A stretch of DNA of 63,698 nucleotides from Terriglobia bacterium (GCA_020072565.1 JAIQGI010000041.1:1-63698), one strand, 5' to 3'; positions 46,628-56,215 are shown, counted from the stretch's first letter. The notes: generated from the sequence alone by a model not told the origin. Program-made: numbers and translations.

Positions 46628-49312
46628 ATGAGCAGGATCATGCCCCGTCATTTCCGTCGATCCCTGGTCGTCCTCATTGCCGTCTGCGCCATCGGCACGG
46701 CACTTCTGTCCCGGAGCCAGGAGCCGCCGCCCTACCGCAACGCCAGCCTGCCGGTCGAGGTGCGCGTGCGTGACCTCATATCTCGCATGACGCTCGAAGA
46801 AAAGTTCTGGCAGTTGTTCATGATTCCCGGCGATCTCGATAATCCGGCAAACGACTACTCGCAAGGTATCTTCGGGCTGCAGATTGCGACCGCGCGCCGG
46901 CAGTCGGGGGACGGGGCGACGGCAGCGGCGCTCGCACGCGCGCACGCCGAGCGCATCAACGCGATTCAGCGCTACTTCGTCGAGAAGACGCGCCTCGGCA
47001 TTCCGATCATCCCTTTCGAAGAGGCCGTGCACGGCATCCAGCGCGAAGGCGCGACCGTGTTCCCGCAGGCGATCGCGCTCTCCGCGACCTGGGACATGGG
47101 GTTGATGGAACGGGTAGCCGGCGCGATCGCGGATGAAGTAAGGACGCGCGGCATTCGGGATGTGCTCTCGCCGGTCGTGAATATCGCCGACGATGTGCGC
47201 TGGGGGCGGGTGGAGGAAACCTACGGCGAGGATCCATATCTGGCGTCGGCGATGGCGCGCGCGTTCGTAGCGACGTTTGAGAAGAAAGGCGTGGTCGCGA
47301 CGCCGAAGCACTTTGTGGCCAACGTGGGCGAGGGGGGGCGCGACAGCTATCCGATCGGTGTGAGCGAGCGCACCCTCGCAGAACGGTACTTCCCGCCATT
47401 CATCGCGGCCATCAGGGACGCGGGCGCACGCTCGGTCATGACATCGTACAACTCCGTCGAAGGATCGCCGGCGACGCAGAATCGGCGCTTGCTGAACGGC
47501 ATTCTGAAAGGCGAATGGGGGTTCCGCGGCTTCGTGATCTCCGACGCATCGGCCACGAGCGGGGCGACGGTGCTCCACATGACCGAGGCGAGCACGGCGA
47601 GCGCGGTGCAGGACGCGTTCGAGGCGGGGCTGGACGTCGTGTTCCAGTCGCAGTACGGCCAGCAGCGGCCCTATCTGGACGCGTTTCAGCGTGGCCTGAT
47701 AGCGCCGGAAATCATCGACGCCGCGGTGGCGCGCGTGCTGCGCGCGAAGTTCGAGTTGGGCCTGTTCGAGCAACCGTACGTCGATCCGGGCGCCGCGGCG
47801 GCGGCGAACGGTTCGGTGGAACATCGGGCGCTCGCGCGCGAGGCGGCGCGTGAGTCGATCGTCCTGCTGAAGAATGACAACCGCGTGCTGCCGCTCGCCA
47901 AGACGATACGGTCGATCGCGGTGGTGGGCGCCGACGCGGAGGAGGCGCGCCTCGGGGGCTACAGCGGGCCGGGATCGAAGAAGGAGTCGATTCTCGAGGG
48001 CATTCGTCAAGCGCTCGGATCGACGGTCGAGATTCGCTACGCGCCCGGCCCCGGGAGAGTCGTGCCGGACTTCGTGGTTGTGCCGGCCGGCGCGCTGGCA
48101 TCGCAGTCCAAAGGCCAGGAGGTGCGCGGGCTCACGGGCGAGTACTTTGACAATCGGCGCTTCGAAGGCCAGCCGCGGTTCGCACGCGCCGATTTGCGTT
48201 TGGACTTCCGGTGGACGCTGAATTCTCCCGGACGCAGCATCCCTTTCGACTGGTACTCGATTCGCTGGACCGGCACGATCACTGCGCCGGCGGAAGGAGT
48301 CCGCCGAATCGGCGTCGAGGCGAATGACGGCTACCGTCTGTACCTGGACGGTAAGCTGGTGATCGACGATTGGATCAAACGGTCCTACGGCCGGCGCACC
48401 GCCGAAACCGCGTGGCTACCAGGATCGCATCACACCATCAAGCTCGAGTACTTCGAGAGTGCCGGCAACGCGCGGTTGCGCCTCGTGTGGGATGCGGGAG
48501 TGAAGGACGAATCGAGCGCGAAAATCGGCAGCGCAGTGGCGGTCGCCCGCGAGAGCGATGCGGCCGTCGTAGTTGCCGGTCTCGAAGAAGGCGAGTTCCG
48601 CGACCGTGCAAGACTGAGCCTGCCGGGCCGGCAGGAAGAACTGATCGAGGCGATCGCAAAGACGGGCAAGCCGACCATCGTGGTGCTCGTCGGCGGCAGC
48701 GCCATCACGATGTCTCCGTGGCTCGACCAGGTGGACGCCGTGCTCGATGCCTGGTATCCGGGCGAGGCGGGCGGACCTGCGGTGGCCGATGTGCTTTTTG
48801 GCGACGCCAACCCCGCCGCCCGCCTGCCGATCACGTTTCCGGTGTTCGAAGGTCAGTTGCCGCTCTGCTACAACCACAAACCGACCGGTCGAGGAGACGA
48901 CTACGCAGATCTCACCGGGATGCCGCTCTTCCCGTTCGGCTTCGGATTGAGCTACACAACCTTCGAGTACTCGGACTTGGCGATCCACCCGCAGGAAATA
49001 GGGGCGTCGGACACGGTACAAATACGATGCACGGTCGAAAATACGGGCGCGCGCGCCGGCGACGAAGTCGTGCAGCTATATATCCGCGATGTGCTGGCAT
49101 CGGTGGCGCAGCCGGTCATCGAATTGAAAGGATTCCGCCGCATTCACCTCGCGCCGGGAGCGCGCGCGACCGTGGCGTTCACCCTTGGCCCCGCCGAGCT
49201 GAGAATGCTCGACCGGGACATGAAGTGGGTGGTCGAACCGGGGACGTTCCGTGTGCTCGTCGGCAGCTCTTCCAAGGATATCCACCTGCGCGGGGAATTC
49301 ACGGTTAGGTGA
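46628..49312 (+). CDS. GH3 beta-glycosidase with PA14 insert
   Basis: An 894-residue exported enzyme. Signal peptide (about 1-30), GH3 N-terminal barrel (RVRDLISRMTLEEKFWQLF), the nucleophile D306 in RGFVISDASATSG, the alpha/beta sandwich (SIVLLKNDNRVLPL), a PA14 sugar-binding insert (GLTGEYFDNRRFEG ... RLYLDGKLVIDDWIK) and a C-terminal fibronectin-III-like domain (ENTGARAGDEVVQLYI). This is the layout of beta-glucosidases or beta-xylosidases. The ATG at 46628 follows GAGG; an in-frame extension to 46448 would translate a dispersed repeat and is rejected. Codon use looks more GCG/CGC-rich than in neighbours. Confidence 0.92.
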   Translation: MSRIMPRHFRRSLVVLIAVCAIGTALLSRSQEPPPYRNASLPVEVRVRDLISRMTLEEKFWQLFMIPGDLDNPANDYSQGIFGLQIATARRQSGDGATAAALARAHAERINAIQRYFVEKTRLGIPIIPFEEAVHGIQREGATVFPQAIALSATWDMGLMERVAGAIADEVRTRGIRDVLSPVVNIADDVRWGRVEETYGEDPYLASAMARAFVATFEKKGVVATPKHFVANVGEGGRDSYPIGVSERTLAERYFPPFIAAIRDAGARSVMTSYNSVEGSPATQNRRLLNGILKGEWGFRGFVISDASATSGATVLHMTEASTASAVQDAFEAGLDVVFQSQYGQQRPYLDAFQRGLIAPEIIDAAVARVLRAKFELGLFEQPYVDPGAAAAANGSVEHRALAREAARESIVLLKNDNRVLPLAKTIRSIAVVGADAEEARLGGYSGPGSKKESILEGIRQALGSTVEIRYAPGPGRVVPDFVVVPAGALASQSKGQEVRGLTGEYFDNRRFEGQPRFARADLRLDFRWTLNSPGRSIPFDWYSIRWTGTITAPAEGVRRIGVEANDGYRLYLDGKLVIDDWIKRSYGRRTAETAWLPGSHHTIKLEYFESAGNARLRLVWDAGVKDESSAKIGSAVAVARESDAAVVVAGLEEGEFRDRARLSLPGRQEELIEAIAKTGKPTIVVLVGGSAITMSPWLDQVDAVLDAWYPGEAGGPAVADVLFGDANPAARLPITFPVFEGQLPLCYNHKPTGRGDDYADLTGMPLFPFGFGLSYTTFEYSDLAIHPQEIGASDTVQIRCTVENTGARAGDEVVQLYIRDVLASVAQPVIELKGFRRIHLAPGARATVAFTLGPAELRMLDRDMKWVVEPGTFRVLVGSSSKDIHLRGEFTVR

Positions 49313-49334
49313 GAAACAAATCGCGTACACCACC

Positions 49335-49428
49335 CCTGTTCCAAAAATTGACTCTGCCGGGCGCGGTCGGGCGGGCCGCGCCCCTCCTCATGTCTCCCAA
49401 CATCGCCCCTATTTTCATGCATCCTAGG
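49335..49428 (-). repeat. Dispersed repeat with GC-rich palindrome, copy B
   Basis: The reverse complement carries ATGCATGAAAATAGGGGCGA through ACATGAGGAGGG, matching copy A at 42178-42219. Next to it lies a GGGCGCGG...CCGCGCCC palindrome. The rest of the gene-free stretch to 49846 showed nothing recognisable. Confidence 0.6.
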
Positions 49429-49846
49429 GTGTGCCCCGGCGCATGAGCGGCTGCTTCGGACGACGCGCGCCGCCGGCCCATCCACGTGCAGGTGAAGCGG
49501 ATGAAAGATCCGCGCATCCGCACCCGCGACGGCTGCTCTTCTCGGTGACCGTACGCGACGCGGTTTTTCGCTCAACTCCTGAACACGTCCTTCGTTGTTG
49601 ATTCCTCCCATCGAGTACTGAAGGCAGTGCGACCTCCGTTTGCCGGAGATTTGAGGCAGCGATGCCGGCCCGGTCGCGTTCCGCGTTTTCGCGAGCGGAA
49701 AAGCCTTAACCGCAGGGAAATTCCGGCCGAAGAGTAGAGAGGAAGCGTATCTGTCTTTCCCCTCGGTTACGGCGCATGTGCTGTCAGATGTGGTTCTCCG
49801 CTCAGATTCATTTTATGCAGAACCCTGATAAATTAAGGAATTTCCA

Positions 49847-51094
49847 TTGAACAAGCCACTCTTGGTTTCGTATTTCGCAGCCGGCGTGTCGCTTTTGGTC
49901 ACGGCCCTCCAGATCACGCGCCCAAGCGCGCTTTCCACGCCCATCCCGGCTGAGGCTCCAGGTCAGGTCGCTGCGGCGCCGGCTCAACCGCAGGTGCCTC
50001 GGAAACGGGACTTCCTGAATCAGGAAGCCCGAGGTCTCTACGTAACCTCCTGGATAGCAGGAATGAAGCGGTTCCGGGAAATCGCCGACGGCATGGCCAG
50101 TTCCGAGCTCAACACGCTGGTCATCGACATCAAGGATTGTTCCGGAAAGGTCGGCTACGATTCGGCGGTGCCTTTGGTGGCCGAGATCAAGGCTCATGAG
50201 CGACGCATCCGTGACCTGGGAGCGGTGCTCAACTATTGCCAGGAGCGGAAAATACACACGATCGCGCGTATTGCCGTCTTTCAGGATCCGGTGCTTGCCT
50301 CAGCCAAGCCGGAGCTGGCGGTAAAGACCACCGGCGGCGCCACCTGGAAGGACCGCAACGGCCAGACCTGGGTTGATTCCTCGTCACGCAAGGTATGGGA
50401 ATATAACCTGAACCTCGCCAAGGAGGCGGCCTCCAGGGGATTCGACGAGGTCCAATTCGATTACGTTCGCTTCCCCACCGATGGCCGTCTCGAGGATCTG
50501 GCATATCCCTTATACAAGGCGGACGTTCCAAAGCACCAGGTGATAAAGGAATTTTTCAGATACCTGGACCAAGAGCTGAAGCCGCTGGACGTCCTCGTGT
50601 CTGCCGATATTTTCGGACTCACAACAGTCGCCGAGGACGACCTTAACATCGGACAGAAGATCGATGACATAGCGCCCTATGTGGATTATCTCTGTCCCAT
50701 GGTATATCCCTCACACTACCCACCGGGCTACATGGGCTTCGCAAAGCCTGCCGAACACCCTTACAAAGTGGTCTACGACAGCTGCGTGAGAGGGCTGGAC
50801 AAGATCAAGGGGCAACGAGCGAAATTGCGGCCCTGGATTCAGGACTTCGATCTGGGGGCCATCTATGACCGGCACATGATTCTGGAGCAGATCCAGGCGC
50901 TCCGCGACGCCGGAGCCTTCGGCTTCTGTGCCTGGAACGCGCGCAATGTGTATACCACCGAGGCCTATAAGCCGCCGCTCCCTCAAGCCAACCCCAATCC
51001 CCCGTTCCGCGCCGCGCTGACTGCCGAGCTGGAACGCAGACACCAGGCCAAAGCCTCTCAGACACAGGGGAATAAAAGCCCGAATAAGCAGTGA
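49847..51094 (+). CDS. DUF4015 glycoside-hydrolase-like protein
   Basis: A 415-residue exported protein using a TTG start, 6 bases after AAGGAA. After a signal/anchor segment and a proline-rich linker comes a TIM-barrel domain: RGLYVTSWIAGMKRFREIAD, LNTLVIDIKDCSGKVGYDS, GFDEVQFDYVRFPTDG (with the family's acidic pair), VSADIFGLTTVAEDD and LCPMVYPSHYPPGYMG. These blocks define DUF4015, thought to be polysaccharide-active. The substrate is unknown. It completes the hydrolase block with GH27 and GH3 but is transcribed on its own. Confidence 0.85.
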   Translation: MNKPLLVSYFAAGVSLLVTALQITRPSALSTPIPAEAPGQVAAAPAQPQVPRKRDFLNQEARGLYVTSWIAGMKRFREIADGMASSELNTLVIDIKDCSGKVGYDSAVPLVAEIKAHERRIRDLGAVLNYCQERKIHTIARIAVFQDPVLASAKPELAVKTTGGATWKDRNGQTWVDSSSRKVWEYNLNLAKEAASRGFDEVQFDYVRFPTDGRLEDLAYPLYKADVPKHQVIKEFFRYLDQELKPLDVLVSADIFGLTTVAEDDLNIGQKIDDIAPYVDYLCPMVYPSHYPPGYMGFAKPAEHPYKVVYDSCVRGLDKIKGQRAKLRPWIQDFDLGAIYDRHMILEQIQALRDAGAFGFCAWNARNVYTTEAYKPPLPQANPNPPFRAALTAELERRHQAKASQTQGNKSPNKQ

Positions 51095-51388
51095 AATCCG
51101 CTCAGCAAATGGATGAATGGTCTTGGGCTTTGTGGCATGATAGTGGGACTGGAGCCGGATCTGTGAGGTTTGGTTCTGACAAGGCTGGTGGCCCCGTGTA
51201 GATGTGCCGCGTGTCTTGTTTTGCCTAAAACCGGCGACGGCGGAATGGCGACGTCATGAGTCTTAGGGCAATCGACTTCGTCAATCCTGCCGCGCTCGGG
51301 TACCCATGGATCCATTACCCAGATCCGGCCTTTCTCCATGAGCAGTGTGATTGGGGACAAACCAAAGACAAAACGAGGGAGCGAGCCT
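51095..51388. other. Gene-free stretch
   Basis: No gene, repeat or hairpin could be supported here, apart from the ribosome binding site GAGGGAGCG directly before the PepSY-like gene. Confidence 0.4.
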
Positions 51389-52075
51389 ATGAAGTTGAGA
51401 CGGATCATCCTCAGTATGGCTGTTTTGGCAATCGCCGCGGGATGCGCGGTTCGAGTGTGGTCGCAGGCAAAACCAGAAGAAAAAGATCCGGTCCTGAAAA
51501 TGTCTCAGGTGCCCCAGAAGGTCCAACAAGCGATCAAAACGTACGCATCCCCAGCAGAAATCAAAAAGATCACCAAGGGCGATGTAGATGGCACGATGGC
51601 CTATGAATTCGAGATCGAGAAGGGTGGGAGAAAAGCCGAGGTCTCAATAACCCCGGACGGGAAGTTGCTGACCTCAGAAGAGGAAATACCACCGTCGGAG
51701 GTTCCCGAAGCCGCGCGCAAGGTCATGGATGCCCATGCTGCTGGCGGCAAAGTCGTTTCGACAGAAAAGGTCTTTGAAAACGGCAAGACGGCTTTTGGCG
51801 CGGTGATCGAAAAGGGCGGGAAACAATCAGAGATTTCGGTAGCCCCCGATGGAAAACTGACCGGCTCCGAGGAAGATATACCGCTGTCCGAAGTTCCCGA
51901 AGCCGCGCGCAAAACCATTGATGCCCAAGCGGCGGGTGGCAAGATCATCTCGACGAAAAAGGTCCTGGAAGACGGCAAGACCGTTTTTGCGGCGGTATTC
52001 GAAAAAGGCGGCCGGCAGACGGAGATCACGGTTGCCCCGGATGGCAAACTCGTCGACACCGAGGTTATCAAGTAG
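51389..52075 (+). CDS. Exported protein with three PepSY-like repeats
   Basis: A 228-residue exported protein; AIAAGC near residue 19 could be a lipobox. The mature part is three repeats of about 63 residues. Repeats two and three are nearly alike: SEVPEAARKVMDAHAAGGKV and SEVPEAARKTIDAQAAGGKI. The first (VPQKVQQAIKTYASPAEIKK) is more divergent. Each ends with KGGRxxEVxxxPDGKL, the pattern of PepSY-like domains (DUF2874/BLIP-like). The ATG at 51389 has GAGGGAG upstream. The role is unknown, possibly peptidase inhibition or envelope binding. Confidence 0.75.
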   Translation: MKLRRIILSMAVLAIAAGCAVRVWSQAKPEEKDPVLKMSQVPQKVQQAIKTYASPAEIKKITKGDVDGTMAYEFEIEKGGRKAEVSITPDGKLLTSEEEIPPSEVPEAARKVMDAHAAGGKVVSTEKVFENGKTAFGAVIEKGGKQSEISVAPDGKLTGSEEDIPLSEVPEAARKTIDAQAAGGKIISTKKVLEDGKTVFAAVFEKGGRQTEITVAPDGKLVDTEVIK

Positions 52076-52252
52076 CCGCAATCCAGGGAGCCGTCAGCAA
52101 GTCAATCATGCGGGCCTAAGGCTGATTTCCGGCCAGCCACTTGACCGGAATACGGATTGGTACATTTATTCTCGCCGGTTTTTCGGTAACCCGTTTTCTG
52201 GTCGCGCGGTCCGCCGCCGCGCAGAGTCCGCCCTTCACCCCAATGCGGACCC

Positions 52253-52789
52253 TCACGCTGCGCTGTCTATGAGAATCTGTCGACAGACATTGAGGCACTC
52301 ACCGCAGACATTTCCTCGCGGGCCCGTGAGCAGCAGCCTGTCGCTCGTCCTGCCTTTGCCGCAGAAGGAGCACCGGGCCCTCGCACCCTCGCCGGCCAAG
52401 GCCAGAGAACCATAAGGGGAACTGCCGGTCATGCTCTCTTCCGCAGCTGCGATACACGCGTCACAAATGTAGACCTTGGGCCCTGCGATAAGCCTGGCAA
52501 CCTGGCTTTGCGGGCGATTGCAGAAGGTGCAGGTCAAGTCGTTCTTCACGTTGCGCGCGCGCCAGACCCTTTGCCACCAGCTGCCGCCGGCCCCGTCGAC
52601 CATCTGCTGCACGCGCTGATGGCTCAAATCGAGCGCCTGGGCGATTTCCCTCAAGGAACCTCCGGCCAGGTGCATTCGGCGGACGATTGCGTGATACTCA
52701 TTACGAGCCAGTTGAACCTGACGTTCGGCGTCGGCAAGCCGGGTCCCGGCGGCTCGGGCCTTCTTCAGCAGCGCTTCGTGGATGGTCAT
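52253..52789 (-). CDS. HTH protein with two ClpX-type C4 zinc fingers
   Basis: A 178-residue protein. An N-terminal helical region (1-43) precedes a sigma-like or Fis-like helix-turn-helix ([20 protein letters not shown], 45-64). Two ClpX-type zinc fingers follow: C87, C90, C109, C112 and C140, C143, C162, C165. In ClpX a single such finger dimerises and binds adaptors or substrates; here two are joined to a DNA-binding motif and no AAA+ domain is present. GGAGG precedes the ATG at 52789. The promoter is filled by two related palindromes that it could bind. Confidence 0.8.
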   Translation of the reverse strand: MTIHEALLKKARAAGTRLADAERQVQLARNEYHAIVRRMHLAGGSLREIAQALDLSHQRVQQMVDGAGGSWWQRVWRARNVKNDLTCTFCNRPQSQVARLIAGPKVYICDACIAAAEESMTGSSPYGSLALAGEGARARCSFCGKGRTSDRLLLTGPRGNVCGECLNVCRQILIDSAA

Positions 52790-52803
52790 CGGATCCTCCC
52801 GGT

Positions 52804-52849
52804 GTCTATAGTACATAGACATATTAGTCCATACGGTATAGACAGTCAA
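52804..52849 (-). promoter_or_regulatory. Promoter with two GTCTAT palindromes
   Basis: Read on the minus strand: -35 TTGACT (52849-52844), a 17-base spacer and -10 TAATAT (52826-52821). The spacer itself is the dyad GTCTATACCGTATGGAC (52843-52827). A second dyad, GTCTAT-N5-ATAGAC (52804-52820), covers the expected start site. Both share GTCTAT half-sites, as in an autoregulated gene. Confidence 0.75.
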
Positions 52850-53141
52850 GAAAAATCTGCGGCGGCCCGGCCGGCGCGCTCTGACGCGGTGATGCCTAAG
52901 GTCTTCATGGATGCGTCGTCCCTGCTCTTTCATGACAGCCGCGCATCTCAATAAGGGACTGTTTTGGATCAGGCAGAGATCAAAATGGTCTGTGGCCGGC
53001 TATGAGTCAATCCCGCGCGTTCTCAATAAGTGGTCAGGATCAGGCCGCCCCACACGAAAATCTCGACCCTCTCGCAGAGGCCGGGTTCACCCGGTTGGTT
53101 GACATGCGGGCCGGATTCAGCTCGCGGCGCGTTTTTTCCCC

Positions 53142-53182
53142 TTGACTATTGACACGAGAGGGCCGATATTGCGCTTGTCAAT
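53142..53182 (+). promoter_or_regulatory. PadR-ADOP promoter with flanking dyad
   Basis: TTGACT (53142-53147), a 17-base spacer and GATATT (53165-53170). ATTGACA (53148-53154) and TGTCAAT (53176-53182) form a perfect 7-bp inverted repeat around the -10, a likely PadR operator. Confidence 0.5.
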
Positions 53183-53199
53183 AATTGAGGGGAGAACCC

Positions 53200-53529
53200 A
53201 TGGGTAAGCCGACCGACCTTGTGCAGGGTACTTTGGATCTTCTGATCCTCAAGACCATTGCGCTCGAACCGATGCACGGCTGGGGGATCGCGCAGCGCAT
53301 CAAGCTGGTCTCGAAGGAGGTGCTGCAGGTAAATCAGGGAGCGCTCTACCCCGCCCTGCACCGCCTGGAACAGCAGGGGTGGATCAAGGCGAAGTGGGGC
53401 GAGTCGGAGAACAATCGCCGTGCCAGGTATTACTCGGTGACGCCGGCGGGCCGCAAGTATCTGAATCGGGAGCGCGCGAATTGGGACCGGTTGTCCGCGG
53501 CCATTGACCTGGTGCTCGAGACACCTTGA
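53200..53529 (+). CDS. PadR-family transcriptional regulator
   Basis: A 109-residue winged-helix regulator: LVQGTLDLLILKTIALEPMH, the recognition region (VLQVNQGALYPALHRLEQQG) and the wing (RRARYYSVTPAGRKYL). It is of the short, one-helix C-terminal type found beside acidobacterial permeases. The ATG at 53200 after GAGGGGAG is preferred to an in-frame codon at 53185. The permease gene starts 13 bases downstream, so it likely controls it, probably in response to a small molecule. Confidence 0.92.
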   Translation: MGKPTDLVQGTLDLLILKTIALEPMHGWGIAQRIKLVSKEVLQVNQGALYPALHRLEQQGWIKAKWGESENNRRARYYSVTPAGRKYLNRERANWDRLSAAIDLVLETP

Positions 53530-53542
53530 GGCGAAGCGAAAA

Positions 53543-56215
53543 ATGGCGCGCTGGACCTACAAATTGCCGCTGCGTCTCCGCTCGTTATTCCGCCGCAGCC
53601 GTGTCGAAAAGGAGCTCGACGAAGAGCTCCGCTACCATCTGGAAAACGAGATCCAGCAATACATTGCGCAGGGGATGGCGCCGGAAGAAGCTCGTTATGC
53701 CGCTCTGCGCGAGCTGGGCGGCGTCGAGCAGCACAAGGAAGAGTGCCGCGATGCCCGCGGCCTGCGATGGCTCGATGAACTCGGGCAGGACTTGCGTTAC
53801 AGCTTGCGCGGGATACGTCGAAGTCCAGGATTTGCGGCGATGGCCCTGGTTACCCTTGCGGTTGGAATTGGTGCGAATGCCGCAGTGTTCGGCCTGGTAG
53901 ACCGGCTGCTCCTGCGCTCCCTGCCCGTAAAAGCGCCTCAGGAACTCCTGGCACTCACCTGGGGCTATCGGGCCGATAATGCAAACAATCAATTCTCGTA
54001 CCCCGAATACAGGGCTTATTGTGATGAAAACGAAGTCTTCTCGGGCTTGCTCGCCTTTTCAAACGAGAGTCTGAGCATAGGGGTCGGCGATCAGCGGCCG
54101 ACCGTGCGCGGAGCGTTGGTATCCACAAACTACTTCGACATGCTGGGAGTGGATGCTGCCATAGGACGGGTTCTCCTGCCGGAGGAAAAGGTGCCCGCGG
54201 TGGTGATTTCCTACGGTCTGTGGCAGCGATGGTTCGGCTCATCCCCCGACGCCGTCGGCCGGACCATGACGATCAATCAGGCAAGCTATGTGGTGGTGGG
54301 CGTGGCGCGCAAAGGCTTCAACGGAGCCTATGCCGACAGGGCCACTGAGATTTGGGTGCCTCTTGCGATGCGCGCCGGCGTCCGGCCGGACGACCGCAAT
54401 ACAGATCGGCCGACTTACCACTGGCTGAACGTATGGGGCCGGCTCAAGCCGGGGATCAGCATGGTTCAGGCTCAAACGGCGATGAATGTGTTGCTGAAGC
54501 GCGTTGTCAATCCGGCCTATGCGGCTGGGTATCGGGCTGCGCGTCACCGTGAGCTCCAATTGTCACTCGAACCTGTCGGCAGGGGTCTCTCGTTTCTCCG
54601 CCAGAATCTGGAGAGGCCGCTTGCTCTGCTCATGGTCGTCGTGGGTTTGATCCTGTTGATCGCCTGCATCAATATATCGAGTCTGCTGCTGGCGCGGACC
54701 ATTTCGAGACGGCGTGAGATGGCAATTCGCCGGGCCTTGGGAGCTCCCAGGATCCGCCTGATTGTCCAGCTTCTTATGGAGGGCGTCATCCTCTGCATTT
54801 GCGGCGGTGTCGCCGGCATTCTGCTGGCGCAGTGGATCACTCGCCTGTGGATCGCGTCTCAGCCGAACATTGATCTGGCCACCAGCCCCCTTGCTGCGAC
54901 CCCTGATGGCCGAATTCTTCTTTTTGCGCTTCTGGTCTCGGCTGTTGCCGGCCTGATATCGGGATCCGCGGCGGCACTTCACTGTTCCAAGCCGGATCTG
55001 ACCACCGCACTCAAGGGCGACAGGGCAGGCTTGACTCACGGCGTGCGCCGTTATGGCCTGCGACATGCGATGGTGGGGATCGAGATCGCCTTGGCGGTCG
55101 TCGTGCTTCTCGGAGCCGGACTGTTGATCAGGAATCTGCTGCATCTGTTCGCAATTGATCCGGCAATGAATGACGTTTTTCTGGTGCGCGTTGATTTGCC
55201 GGGCGCAGACAGCATAGCCCACAACGGGGATCTCTACCTGCGGGTCGCCGAACGCCTCAAGCATCTCCCCGGAATCGAGGCGGTCAGTGCTGCCAATATT
55301 ATCCCGTTTGGCGGGGCGAGCGCCGGACGAAGCATCTGGCCTGAAGGTTATGAGTCTCAGTCGGACGTGATCCCCAGCGCTGATTACAATCTTGTGGGGC
55401 CGGGCTATCATGAACTCATCGGAACTCCGATCCTGCAGGGTCGTGGGTTTGCCGAGTCCGATCGCGCGGGTTCGCCGCCGGTTGCCATTATCAACCTGGC
55501 TTTTGCACGCCTTTATTTCCCGGGACAAAATCCGATCGGTAAAAAGCTCTGGTCTTCCCGATCCAGGAGTTCTGCCTGTTATGAGATTGTGGGGGTGGCC
55601 GGGGATCGGAAGTATCACAGCCTGCGCGAGCCCGCGATTCCTCATATCGATCTCCCGGTGCTGCAGGACAACGGGACGCCGGGAACCTTATGCCTGCGCA
55701 CCTCGCACCGAGGGGAGCATCTGCTGTCGGCCATTCAGGGTGAACTGAGCGCCGTCGATCCGAGGATCAAACTCGGAAAGACCAGCACGCTGGCAGAAAT
55801 GCTCAGCGATTCCATCGCAACGGACCGGATGCTGACGATTCTGACCACGGTTCTTGCCGTGATCGCCTTCTCGATCGTAGTTGTCGGAATATACGCGCTG
55901 ATCGCGCACTCATTGAACCAGCGCACCCGAGAGCTGGGGATCCGCATTGCCTTGGGAGCCCCTTCACGCAACGTGCGGATGCTTCTACTGAGGGAAGGGG
56001 GCGGCGTGGCCATCACGGGGCTCGCGGCAGGACTGCTTGTGTACCTGGCGCTGGCCCGGTTCATCTCCAGCCTGTTATTCGAAATCAGCCCGATGGATCC
56101 GCCTGCCTTAGCGTTTGTTTCATTACTGGTCATCTTCATTGCACTCCTGGCCAGTTACATACCTGGACGTCGCGCCGGAGGAATTGATCCGATCAAGGTG
56201 CTCCGCTGTGAATAG
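53543..56215 (+). CDS. Duplicated FtsX/MacB-type ABC permease (ADOP)
   Basis: An 890-residue permease with no ATPase of its own. The N-terminal cytoplasmic prefix (about 1-85, LRSLFRRSRVEKELDEELRY) is typical of the acidobacterial duplicated orphan permease family. Two MacB-like periplasmic domains and two sets of FtsX helices follow; coupling motifs are RRREMAIRRALGAPR and QRTRELGIRIALGAP. The C-terminus ends AGGIDPIKVLRCE. It probably pairs with an ATPase encoded elsewhere, or transmits force without a dedicated one. It is preceded by a PadR regulator. Confidence 0.92.
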   Translation: MARWTYKLPLRLRSLFRRSRVEKELDEELRYHLENEIQQYIAQGMAPEEARYAALRELGGVEQHKEECRDARGLRWLDELGQDLRYSLRGIRRSPGFAAMALVTLAVGIGANAAVFGLVDRLLLRSLPVKAPQELLALTWGYRADNANNQFSYPEYRAYCDENEVFSGLLAFSNESLSIGVGDQRPTVRGALVSTNYFDMLGVDAAIGRVLLPEEKVPAVVISYGLWQRWFGSSPDAVGRTMTINQASYVVVGVARKGFNGAYADRATEIWVPLAMRAGVRPDDRNTDRPTYHWLNVWGRLKPGISMVQAQTAMNVLLKRVVNPAYAAGYRAARHRELQLSLEPVGRGLSFLRQNLERPLALLMVVVGLILLIACINISSLLLARTISRRREMAIRRALGAPRIRLIVQLLMEGVILCICGGVAGILLAQWITRLWIASQPNIDLATSPLAATPDGRILLFALLVSAVAGLISGSAAALHCSKPDLTTALKGDRAGLTHGVRRYGLRHAMVGIEIALAVVVLLGAGLLIRNLLHLFAIDPAMNDVFLVRVDLPGADSIAHNGDLYLRVAERLKHLPGIEAVSAANIIPFGGASAGRSIWPEGYESQSDVIPSADYNLVGPGYHELIGTPILQGRGFAESDRAGSPPVAIINLAFARLYFPGQNPIGKKLWSSRSRSSACYEIVGVAGDRKYHSLREPAIPHIDLPVLQDNGTPGTLCLRTSHRGEHLLSAIQGELSAVDPRIKLGKTSTLAEMLSDSIATDRMLTILTTVLAVIAFSIVVVGIYALIAHSLNQRTRELGIRIALGAPSRNVRMLLLREGGGVAITGLAAGLLVYLALARFISSLLFEISPMDPPALAFVSLLVIFIALLASYIPGRRAGGIDPIKVLRCE

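Noticed and set aside
46601-48010. A 469-codon minus-strand frame
   Set aside because: Antisense to the GH3 gene. Arg/His-rich translation typical of shadow frames.
54563-55645. A 360-codon minus-strand frame
   Set aside because: Antisense to the ADOP permease; the translation is rich in Arg, Gln and Pro and has no conserved blocks.
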